Position numbers and translations under genes: made by a program. 21,793 nt of DNA from Elioraea sp051860475 (GTDB lineage: Bacteria; Pseudomonadota; Alphaproteobacteria; Acetobacterales; Acetobacteraceae): the NCBI RefSeq assembly GCF_051860475.1, contig NZ_JBHYDW010000075.1, positions 1 through 21,793 of the forward strand, written 5' to 3'. Below are positions 1 to 7,011 of the stretch, one piece after another. How positions within the stretch are numbered: position 1 is the stretch's first letter; every line of letters starts with the position of its first letter. A model generated the notes under the pieces. That model saw nothing but the letters and a program-made list of their open reading frames with translations. It had not been told where the DNA came from and searched no databases.

Positions 1-271
1 CTGCCTCCGCGAATCGTCTGCTGACGCAGCGAATCACAGCCGATTCAAACGACTCAACTTCTTCCCGGATGGGCTCTGAGGCCTTCTTGCCGACATGCTT
101 CGCCAGCAATGCCTGAGACACATAGAACGAGCAAAAATACATATGTACGATCGCTTCTCGAAAAAGTTCACGCTCGACAAGCACTTCAGACGCCTCAAGT
201 TCTGACAAGCATAGGGATAACAGAGTGCTTGCTTGCCGCGTCTGTTTGTAGCTATATTCCAGTTTCTTCAT
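1..271 (-). CDS. HEPN-like domain protein, 5' part only (runs off left edge)
   Basis: An open frame runs from an ATG at 271 to the window edge: 90 codons with no stop, so the C-terminus is outside. The protein starts MKKLEYSYKQTRQ. It is helical and charged, with a stretch near residues 38-58 (LFREAIVHMYFCSFYVSQAL) that resembles the core of HEPN / UPF0332-type proteins, in which a leading A..L helix is followed by an RxA..xYYAxFxAAxALL-like helix. Many HEPN proteins are RNases of toxin-antitoxin or defence modules, often paired with a nucleotidyltransferase. The usual catalytic Rx4-6H motif is not visible and would lie beyond the edge. Codon use is AT-rich (TTT, CTT, GAA, TCA), unlike every other gene here, which suggests horizontal origin. 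The ribosome-binding site is weak. I am confident that it is coding, less so about the family, and I cannot tell toxin from other roles. Confidence 0.62.
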   Translation of the reverse strand, partial: MKKLEYSYKQTRQASTLLSLCLSELEASEVLVERELFREAIVHMYFCSFYVSQALLAKHVGKKASEPIREEVESFESAVIRCVSRRFAEA

Positions 272-315
272 ATTTTTCTGCCTATAGCTCAAATTTCCTT
301 ATGGAAGCTTCGCAT

Positions 316-333
316 AAATATGGCGACATATTT
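316..333. promoter_or_regulatory. Perfect 7-bp inverted repeat, operator-like
   Basis: AAATATG and CATATTT are separated by GCGA, about 45 nt upstream of the HEPN-like start codon, in the AT-rich part of the divergent region. Its size and position fit a dimeric regulator site, for example autoregulation of a toxin-antitoxin-like locus. No confident -35/-10 pair was found beside it, so the operator role is inference. Confidence 0.35.
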
Positions 334-491
334 GACTTCCCTCCGACGTTTCCGCCGCAAAGTGGAATCCGATCAATTATTGCCCTCCGACGGAAATCGG
401 ACAAGCCCTGCATGTTCTACTGCAATCCCGGGGTTTCGTCCCCCTCCCATCCCTGCCACCCTTCCCGGCTCACCGACCGGGAGGACCCGCC

Positions 492-1472
492 ATGCCCCAC
501 CGCCCCGCGCTCACCCGGCGCGCCACCGCAGCCGCGCTCCTCGCGCTGCCCGCCGCCGCCTACGCGCAATCCTGGGCGCCGTCCCGCCCGGTGCGCCTCG
601 TCGTCCCCTTCGCCGCCGGCGGACTCACCGACATCCTCGCCCGTGCGGCCGCCGAACAGCTCCAGCAACGCCTCGGCCAGCCCGTGGTGGTCGAGAACCG
701 CGGCGGCGCGGGCGGCAACATCGCCGCCGAGCTCGTCGCCCGGGCCGAGCCAGACGGCCACACGCTGCTGGTCGCCACCCAGGGCATCATCGCCATCAAC
801 AAGGCGCTCTACGCCACCCTGCCGTATGACCCGGACGCCGACTTCACCCCGCTCGCCATGCTTGGCCGCCAGGCGAACGTGCTGGTGGTGCATCCGGGCG
901 CGCTCGACGTGCGCGACGTCGCCGGGATCATCGCGGCGGCGAAGGCGAAGCCGGGCGAGGTCGCCTATGGCAGTTTCGGCGTCGGCTCGTTCTCGCACCT
1001 GTCGATGGAGCTGCTCGCCAGCCGCGCCGGCATCCGCCTGCTGCACGTGCCCTATCGCGGCAGCGGACCGATGCGCACCGACCTCGCGGCCGGGCGCGTC
1101 GCCATGGCGCTGGACGCGATCGCCACCTCCAAGCCGCTGGTCGAGGCGGGCACGCTGCGCGCGGTGGCGGTGAGCTCGCCCGGACGGTCCTCCGCCCTGC
1201 CGGACGTGCCGCCGGTCGCCGACACGATCCCGGGCTACGACGCCTCGGCCTGGTACGGCGTGTTCGCCCATGCGCGCACGCCCGCCCCGGCGCTCGCCGC
1301 GCTCGATGCCGCGCTGCGCGCCGCGCTCGCCTCCGCACCCTATCGCGAGCTGCTGGAGAAGCAGGGCGTGGAGGCGATGGCCGAGGATCGCGAGGCGCTG
1401 AAGGCCGTGGTCGCGCGCGACAACGCGACCTGGCGCGAGGCGGTGCGGCAGTCCGGCGCGAAGGTGGAGTGA
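492..1472 (+). CDS. Bug/TctC-family tripartite tricarboxylate transporter substrate-binding protein
   Basis: This is a periplasmic solute receptor of 326 aa, the normal family length. Residues 1-25 form a signal peptide with Arg9-Arg10, an Ala/Leu core and a likely cleavage after AYA25; the twin arginine makes Tat export conceivable. The mature part has the family pattern PVRLVVPFAAGGLTD (about 33-47), VVVENRGGAGGNIAAE (about 66-81), the central HVPYRGSGPM region and a C-terminal Asp/Trp-rich helix. Bug receptors bind carboxylates or other small organics and hand them to TctAB membrane subunits, or act as orphan sensors. No TctA or TctB gene is in the window, so it may be an orphan. The start is supported by GGGAGGA at 479-485, seven nt before the ATG. 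The next gene, a MmgE/PrpD enzyme, suggests a dicarboxylate- or tricarboxylate-like ligand, but the ligand is unknown. Confidence 0.93.
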   Translation: MPHRPALTRRATAAALLALPAAAYAQSWAPSRPVRLVVPFAAGGLTDILARAAAEQLQQRLGQPVVVENRGGAGGNIAAELVARAEPDGHTLLVATQGIIAINKALYATLPYDPDADFTPLAMLGRQANVLVVHPGALDVRDVAGIIAAAKAKPGEVAYGSFGVGSFSHLSMELLASRAGIRLLHVPYRGSGPMRTDLAAGRVAMALDAIATSKPLVEAGTLRAVAVSSPGRSSALPDVPPVADTIPGYDASAWYGVFAHARTPAPALAALDAALRAALASAPYRELLEKQGVEAMAEDREALKAVVARDNATWREAVRQSGAKVE

Positions 1473-1513
1473 TACCCGGAGCACAAAGCCTTGACCTTTG
1501 TGCGGAGGGTATC
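1471..1513. repeat. Palindrome copy A (interrupted stem)
   Basis: GATACCC (1471-1477) pairs with GGGTATC (1507-1513), and GCACAAAG (1481-1488) pairs with CTTTGTGC (1496-1503). A symmetrical GGA/GGA internal loop lies between the two helices, and the terminal loop is 7 nt. The stem begins inside the stop codon of the Bug receptor gene. It may act as a partial terminator, though no T-run follows. Confidence 0.75.
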
Positions 1514-1595
1514 GCGCGCGGGGCTGGTGGGGCGGCCGCGCGCGAAACCAAGCCGATACCAGCCCACCGAAGGTCTGACCTTCGGTGGGCTGGTA
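1473..1595. repeat. Composite palindromic (REP/MITE-like) element on a stop/start junction, flanked by TGA
   Basis: Between the Bug receptor and the MmgE/PrpD gene lie three stem-loops in tandem: 1471-1513, 1514-1543 and 1555-1597. The first and third are both 43 nt long and share GATACC, a central TGACCTT and GGTAT, so they look like two diverged copies of one palindrome. The block is bounded by TGA at 1470-1472 and TGA at 1596-1598. Removing one TGA plus the block (126 nt, 42 codons) restores GGAGTGAGCCCG, a four-base GTGA overlap of the upstream stop and the downstream start. This reads as an insertion with a 3-bp target duplication. The duplication is short and could be chance. Confidence 0.7.
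1514..1543. repeat. GC stem-loop between the two palindrome copies
   Basis: GCGCGCGG (1514-1521) pairs with CCGCGCGC (1536-1543) across a 14-nt loop. It directly abuts palindrome copy A and makes the junction a continuous array of stems. Confidence 0.55.
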
Positions 1596-1597
1596 TG
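1555..1597. repeat. Palindrome copy B, 19-bp perfect stem overlapping a candidate ATG
   Basis: The arms 1556-1574 and 1578-1596 are perfect complements with only CTG between them. The 3' arm contains GGTGGGCT, the only Shine-Dalgarno-like sequence before the ATG at 1595-1597, and it also takes in the first two bases of that ATG. In RNA the candidate initiation site would be locked in a very stable hairpin unless ribosomes opened it. Confidence 0.8.
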
Positions 1598-2872
1598 AGC
1601 CCGTTCGACGCGGCGATCGCCTGGGCCTGGGCCGGGCCGCCTTCGGGGTCGGGCGCGGAGGCGAAGGCGCGGCTGCTTTTGCTCGACACGCTGGGCTGCG
1701 CGGTGGCGGGGCTCGCGCATCCGCGCCCGCGCGCGCTGGCGGCCGCACTCGCGTCGTGGATGCCGGGGCCGGTGCAGCTCGCCGGTGCCGCGCTGTCGCG
1801 CGCCGGGGCGGCTGCGGTGCTGGCCGCTTCCGCGTGCTGGGACGAGGCGAATGAGGGGCTCGCCCGCGCGCATGGACGGCCCGGGCTGCCGGTCGCGCCG
1901 CTTGCGCTCGCCGCGCTGGCCGACGGCGCGACGCTCGGCGAGGCGGTGGCGGCGTACGCGCTCGGCTACGAGGTCGCGGGCCGCGCGGGCGAACTCTGGC
2001 GCATCAGGCCGGGGATGCATGTGGACGGGTCGTGGCACGCGCTCGGCGCGGCGACCGCGGCCGCGCGGCTGGCGGGCGGCGACGCGGCGACGTGCGCGCG
2101 GGCGGTGCGGCTCGCGTCGTGCCAGGTGCCGTTCGCGCTCTACGCACCGATCGCGGCGGGGATGGACGGGCGGAACTCCTATCCCGCTCATGCCGCGCTG
2201 CTCGGCGCGCTCGCCGGCGCGGCGGCGGTGGCGAGGATGGACGCGCCCGCGGGCTGGTTCGACGAGGCGCGGCGGATCGCGCTCGGGCTGGAGGGCGGCG
2301 CGGCGGAGCCTCCCGACACGTGGCTGCTGGAGGAGGCGTATCTCAAGCCCTATGCCGGGGTGCGGCACGCGCACTACGCGGCGGCGGCGGCGCAGGCGTT
2401 GCGCGTGCGGACCGGTCCGCGGCGCGTGGCGCGCGTGCGGCTCAGCACCTACGGCGAGGCTCTACGCTATGCCGGCAACCGCGCGCCCCGCGCCGCGATC
2501 ACCGCGCAGTTCAGCCTGTCCTGGGCGGTCGCGGCAACGCTCACGCAGGGCGATCTCGGCCCGGCGGCGTACACGGATGCCGCGCTCGGCGATCCGGCGC
2601 TGCGCGCGCTCGAGGCATCGGTCGAGCTGGTGGAGGATGGATCGCATCCGGGCCGTTTCGCGACGCTGACGGTCACGCTCGACGACGGCACGGTGGAGGA
2701 GGAGACCGTGACCTCGGCGGTCGGCGATCCCGACCGGCCGATGACGGCAGAGCAGGCGGAGGCGAAGTTCCGCCGCTTCGCCGCGGGACTCGGCGAGGCG
2801 CGTGCGGCGGCGATCGCGGAACTGCTGCTGCGCGCGGAGCCTACGACGCGGGGTGCGCTCGACCTGACCTAA
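1595..2872 (+). CDS. MmgE/PrpD family protein
   Basis: The protein is 425 aa from the ATG at 1595, close to family length. Recognisable parts are ARLLLLDTLGCAVAGL (25-40), YALGYEVAG (121-129), DGSWHALGA near 144-152, the KPYAGVRHAHYAA segment (251-263) matching the conserved K-P-Y..H region, and AITAQFSLSWAVAATL (301-316). The family includes 2-methylcitrate dehydratase, cis-aconitate decarboxylase and iminodisuccinate epimerase; this member's substrate is not evident. The frame is also open upstream to a GTG at 1469 that overlaps the previous stop as GTGA and is preceded by AAGGTGG. That start would add 42 residues encoded entirely by the palindromic element. The family alignment favours a core beginning at MSPFDAA, but translation may well initiate at 1469. 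It is probably co-transcribed with the Bug receptor. The stop overlaps the convergent metW stop by 4 bp. Confidence 0.88.
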   Translation: MSPFDAAIAWAWAGPPSGSGAEAKARLLLLDTLGCAVAGLAHPRPRALAAALASWMPGPVQLAGAALSRAGAAAVLAASACWDEANEGLARAHGRPGLPVAPLALAALADGATLGEAVAAYALGYEVAGRAGELWRIRPGMHVDGSWHALGAATAAARLAGGDAATCARAVRLASCQVPFALYAPIAAGMDGRNSYPAHAALLGALAGAAAVARMDAPAGWFDEARRIALGLEGGAAEPPDTWLLEEAYLKPYAGVRHAHYAAAAAQALRVRTGPRRVARVRLSTYGEALRYAGNRAPRAAITAQFSLSWAVAATLTQGDLGPAAYTDAALGDPALRALEASVELVEDGSHPGRFATLTVTLDDGTVEEETVTSAVGDPDRPMTAEQAEAKFRRFAAGLGEARAAAIAELLLRAEPTTRGALDLT

Positions 2873-3516
2873 CGTCGCGTCAGCAGGAACAGCCCCTGCT
2901 CGGCGAACAAATTCGCCAGCCGCCGGTTGCGCCGCCACGGCGTCTTCCGCCCCGCCTCGTCCACGCCCAGCCACCGCTCCACCCGATAGCCGTCGGCCTC
3001 GCACAGCGCGAAGAAGTCGCTGATCGTGCAGAGATGGATGTTCGGCGTGTCGTACCAGGCGCGGTCCAGCGCCTTGGTGCGCGGCATCCGGCCCGTCAGC
3101 AGCAGGCGCAGCCGCACCTGCCAGTGGCCGAAATTCGGGAAGGACACGATCGCGCGTTGGCCGATGCGCAGCATCTGCGCCAGCACCTCGCGCGGCCGTT
3201 CGGTCGCCTGAAGCGTGCGCGAGAGGATCACGTAGTCGAACGCCGCGTCGGGGTAGAAGGCGAGGTCGGTGTCGGCATCGGCGTGGATCACCGGCAGTCC
3301 GTGCGCGACCGCGGCTGCGACGAGCGGCATGTCCAGCTCGATGCCCCGCCCGTCCACGTCCTTCTCGTGCACCAGGATGTCGAGCAGGGCACCGTCGCCG
3401 CAGCCGATGTCGAGCACGCGCGCGCGGGGTTCGACCATCTCGGCGATCAGGCGCAGGTCCAGCCGGTCGGCGAGCGGGCGGCCGGTGCGCGGCGCGGGGG
3501 CAAGACCTTCAGGCAT
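2869..3516 (-). CDS. metW: Methionine biosynthesis protein MetW (class I methyltransferase fold)
   Basis: The protein is 215 aa from the ATG at 3516. It carries a SAM-binding motif I, VLDIGCGDGALL (34-45), a D-A-D acidic stretch after strand 3, FDYVILSRTLQ (93-103) and the SFPNFGHWQVRL block (125-136) characteristic of MetW. MetW accompanies MetX in many proteobacteria and is needed for efficient homoserine acylation, apparently by supporting MetX; no methyl acceptor is established. It follows metX on the same strand but is separated from its stop by 204 nt of palindromic DNA, whereas metX and metW are usually adjacent or overlapping. The frame stays open upstream to a GTG at 3717, three bases past the metX stop; that 67-residue extension is low-complexity Arg/Ala encoded by the repeats, and I do not favour it. 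No good Shine-Dalgarno precedes 3516, so the start is moderately certain. Confidence 0.92.
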   Translation of the reverse strand: MPEGLAPAPRTGRPLADRLDLRLIAEMVEPRARVLDIGCGDGALLDILVHEKDVDGRGIELDMPLVAAAVAHGLPVIHADADTDLAFYPDAAFDYVILSRTLQATERPREVLAQMLRIGQRAIVSFPNFGHWQVRLRLLLTGRMPRTKALDRAWYDTPNIHLCTISDFFALCEADGYRVERWLGVDEAGRKTPWRRNRRLANLFAEQGLFLLTRR

Positions 3517-3544
3517 GGTCGTGTCGGGAAAGGCGACGAACGGA

Positions 3545-3565
3545 GCCTTCCGCCTCGCGGAAGGC
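3545..3565. repeat. 9-bp perfect stem-loop upstream of metW
   Basis: GCCTTCCGC and GCGGAAGGC flank CTC. It lies in the metW leader 29 nt before the start codon, on the same side as the larger cruciform, and could affect metW translation. Confidence 0.55.
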
Positions 3566-3580
3566 GATGAATGCCTCCAG

Positions 3581-3667
3581 CCATGCCCGCCGTTGCGTGT
3601 CAAGGCCGCAGCCGCGCTTCGCGCGGTGCGCCGAAGGCGCAGCCTTGACACACAACGGCGGGCATGG
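3581..3667. repeat. 26-bp inverted repeat enclosing two perfect mini-hairpins (cruciform element)
   Basis: The arms 3581-3606 and 3642-3667 match at 25 of 26 positions, with one C/T difference. The 35-nt interior is almost wholly folded: CCGCGC-TTC-GCGCGG (3612-3626) is directly followed by TGCGCC-GAA-GGCGCA (3627-3641). As RNA or extruded DNA it forms a three-way junction with a long base stem. It has no coding capacity of its own beyond chance frames. It looks like a dispersed non-autonomous repeat; a genome-wide copy number would decide this. Confidence 0.75.
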
Positions 3668-3681
3668 CGTCCGGCTGTCAT

Positions 3682-3702
3682 GCGCTCGACGGGGTCGAGC
3701 GC
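3682..3702 (-). terminator. 9-bp stem-loop just after metX, possible attenuator
   Basis: GCGCTCGAC and GTCGAGCGC enclose GGG (plus strand), 18 nt downstream of the metX stop. No T-run follows in the metX direction, so it is at best a weak or Rho-assisted terminator between metX and metW. Confidence 0.35.
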
Positions 3703-3720
3703 GCTCGACGCGCGCACCGT

Positions 3721-4881
<1,161 letters not shown>

Positions 4882-4971
4882 GCGCGATCACTAGAGCCGC
4901 GGCGCATCCCGCGCAATGCGTGCGCCCGGCGCGCTTGCGTCCGGCGCCGCTTCCGCTATGCCTCCTCCGCC

Positions 4972-5898
4972 ATGCCCGCCGATCCCCCGCCAGCCGCCCA
5001 GGCCGAGGCTGAGCCCAGCGACCCCGCCTGGCCCGCGCCGGAGCGCTTCGCCGCGCTCCGGTCCGAGATCGACCGTCTGGACGCGCTGATCCATCAGCTG
5101 GTGATGCAGCGGGCCGAGGTGGTCGTCTCATTGGCCGAACTGCGCGCCAAGCGCGGCGCCCCGTTCCGCCCGGCCCGCGAGGCCGAGATCATGCGGCGGC
5201 TGCTCGCCAATCACCGCGGCCGCCTGCCCAAGCCCACCCTGGTCGGGATGTGGCGCGAGATGATCATGGGCATGACCCTGATCCAGGCGCCGTTCCCGGT
5301 CGCGGTCTGGAGCCCGGAGGCCGGGTCGGGCCATATCGCGCTCGCGCGCGAGCATTTCGGCACCGCCGTGCCGCTGCGCTGGATGCGCACCACGGCGCAG
5401 GTGCTGCGCGCGGTCGGTGCCGGCGAGGCCGCGGTCGGCGTGCTGCCCCTGCCGCAGGACGACCCGAACGCGGAAGGCGCCAATGACCCGTGGTGGATCG
5501 CGCTGATGCGCGGCGACGGCTCGGGACTGTCGGTGATCGCGCGCCTGCCCTTCGTCACGCTCCGCCCCGAGGGCGCACCGCGCGCCCAGGCCCTCGTGGT
5601 CGGCGCGCTTGCGCCCGAGGCTTCAGGCGAGGACCGCTCGCTGGTGGCGTTCGAGGCCGCCCCGGAGCTCAGCCGCGCGCGCCTGAGCGACCTGCTCGCG
5701 GCCGCGGCGCTGAAGCCGCGCAGCCTGGTGCTGTACCGGTCCGAGCGCGGACCCGCTACCTGCCTCGCGGAGGTGGATGGGATGGTCGAGCCGCGCGACG
5801 CCCGGCTTGTCGCGCTCGCCGAGGCGGGACTTGCCCGCCCCGCCGTGATCGGTGGCTGGCCGGTGCCGCCTCCCGAGTCCGCCTTTGCGCCGGAGTGA
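4972..5898 (+). CDS. Chorismate mutase with reduced prephenate dehydratase-like and ACT-like regions
   Basis: The protein is 308 aa. Residues 27-103 are an AroQ-type helical chorismate mutase: LRSEIDRLDALI, LVMQRAEVV, AELRAK and FRPAREAEIMRRLL match the conserved positions. Residues 107-200 resemble the start of a prephenate dehydratase: SPEAGSGHIALAREHFG mirrors GPEGTFSHxAAxxHFG, and VLRAVGAGEAAVGVLPL mirrors VFRAVExGEADYGVVPV. The catalytic TRF is absent, however; the matching stretch is ARLPFVTL, and the region is about half the usual size. Residues 221-288 (DRSLVAFEAAPELSR... to ARLVALAEAG) look like an ACT regulatory domain. The whole is a shrunken P-protein, which probably makes prephenate only. 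It starts the chorismate mutase-hisC-tyrA operon; hisC follows after 3 nt. No convincing Shine-Dalgarno precedes the ATG. Confidence 0.85.
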   Translation: MPADPPPAAQAEAEPSDPAWPAPERFAALRSEIDRLDALIHQLVMQRAEVVVSLAELRAKRGAPFRPAREAEIMRRLLANHRGRLPKPTLVGMWREMIMGMTLIQAPFPVAVWSPEAGSGHIALAREHFGTAVPLRWMRTTAQVLRAVGAGEAAVGVLPLPQDDPNAEGANDPWWIALMRGDGSGLSVIARLPFVTLRPEGAPRAQALVVGALAPEASGEDRSLVAFEAAPELSRARLSDLLAAAALKPRSLVLYRSERGPATCLAEVDGMVEPRDARLVALAEAGLARPAVIGGWPVPPPESAFAPE

Positions 5899-5901
5899 TC
5901 C

Positions 5902-7011
5902 ATGCCGCCGCTTCCGCGTCCGTCCATCCTGGAGATCGAGCCCTATGTCGGCGGCGAATCGAAGGTCGCCGGCGCCAACCGGGTGATCAAGCTGTCGTCC
6001 AACGAGGGTGCGCTCGGGCCATCGAAGCGCGCGATGGAGGCGTATCGCGCCGAGGCGGGCGAGATCCATCGCTACCCCGATGGCGGGGCGACCGCACTCC
6101 GCGAGGCGATCGGTGCTGCCTTCAAGCTCGACCCGGCGCGGATCGTCTGCGGCGCGGGCTCGGACGACCTGCTCTGCCTGCTCGCGCAGGGCTATGGCGG
6201 GCCCGGCACCGAGACGATCGTCACGCGCCACGCCTTCGCGATGCACCCGCTCTATGCGCGCTATGCCGGCTCCACGGTAGTCACGGTCGAGGAACGGAGC
6301 CTGACCGCCGACGTGGACGCGATCCTCGCCGCGGTCAGCCCGCGCACGACGCTCGTGTTCCTCGCCAACCCGAACAACCCGACCGGCACGCTGGTGCCGT
6401 GGAGCGAGATCGCGCGGCTGCGCGCGCGCCTGCCGGAGAGCGTTCTGCTCGTGCTGGACCTCGCCTATGCCGAGTACCTCGATGATCCGCGCGGCACAGC
6501 CGTGGTCGATCTGGTCGAGGCCGGCGCGAACACGGTGATGACGCGCACCTTCAGCAAGATCTACGGCCTCGGCGGGCTCCGGCTCGGCTGGGTCTATGCG
6601 GCGGCGGCGGTGGTCGATGTGCTGAATCGTATCCGCAGCCCGTTCAACGCCTCGCGCCCGGCCCAAGCGGCGGCGATCGCGGCGCTGGCCGACACCGAGC
6701 ACGTCGCCGCCTCGCGCGCTCACAACAGGCGTTGGCGGCCCTGGCTTGCCCAGGCGCTGGAGAGCACCGGCCTGCCGGTCCGCGGCACCCACGGCAATTT
6801 CCTGCTCGCCGATTTCGGCGCGGTCGGGCGCAGCGCGGCGGAGGCCGACGCGGCCTTTCGCGCGCGCGGCATCATCCTGCGCGGCATGGCGGGCTACGGC
6901 CTGCCCGGAATGCTGCGCATCACGATCGGCACGGCCGAGGAGATGGAGGCGGTGGCCGAGGCCGCGGCCGAGTTCATGCAGCGGGCCGACCGCGCCGCCT
7001 CGCATGCCTGA
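5902..7011 (+). CDS. hisC: Histidinol-phosphate / aromatic aminotransferase HisC family
   Basis: This is a PLP-dependent class I/II aminotransferase of 369 aa. Visible are the N-terminal IKLSSNEGALGPS (29-41), NPNNPTG (156-162), DLAYAEY (186-192) for the PLP ring, and the Schiff-base Lys219 in TRTFSKIYGLGGLRLGW. The family converts imidazole acetol phosphate to histidinol phosphate, and many HisC-like enzymes also transaminate phenylpyruvate and 4-hydroxyphenylpyruvate. Its position between chorismate mutase and tyrA suggests an aromatic role here; the sequence alone does not exclude that it is the cell's histidine enzyme. It begins 3 nt after the previous stop and overlaps tyrA by 8 nt, so translation of the three genes is probably coupled. 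Confidence 0.93.
   Translation: MPPLPRPSILEIEPYVGGESKVAGANRVIKLSSNEGALGPSKRAMEAYRAEAGEIHRYPDGGATALREAIGAAFKLDPARIVCGAGSDDLLCLLAQGYGGPGTETIVTRHAFAMHPLYARYAGSTVVTVEERSLTADVDAILAAVSPRTTLVFLANPNNPTGTLVPWSEIARLRARLPESVLLVLDLAYAEYLDDPRGTAVVDLVEAGANTVMTRTFSKIYGLGGLRLGWVYAAAAVVDVLNRIRSPFNASRPAQAAAIAALADTEHVAASRAHNRRWRPWLAQALESTGLPVRGTHGNFLLADFGAVGRSAAEADAAFRARGIILRGMAGYGLPGMLRITIGTAEEMEAVAEAAAEFMQRADRAASHA

Noticed and set aside
109..1173. 354-codon plus-strand frame across the left intergenic region and the Bug gene
   Set aside because: It crosses the divergent AT-rich region and the Bug receptor in the wrong frame, giving Ser/Pro/Arg low complexity.
4882..4971. Possible SAM-II riboswitch upstream of metX
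   Set aside because: metX is a usual SAM-II target in alphaproteobacteria, but the 90-nt leader lacks the conserved pseudoknot sequences and is plain GC-rich DNA.
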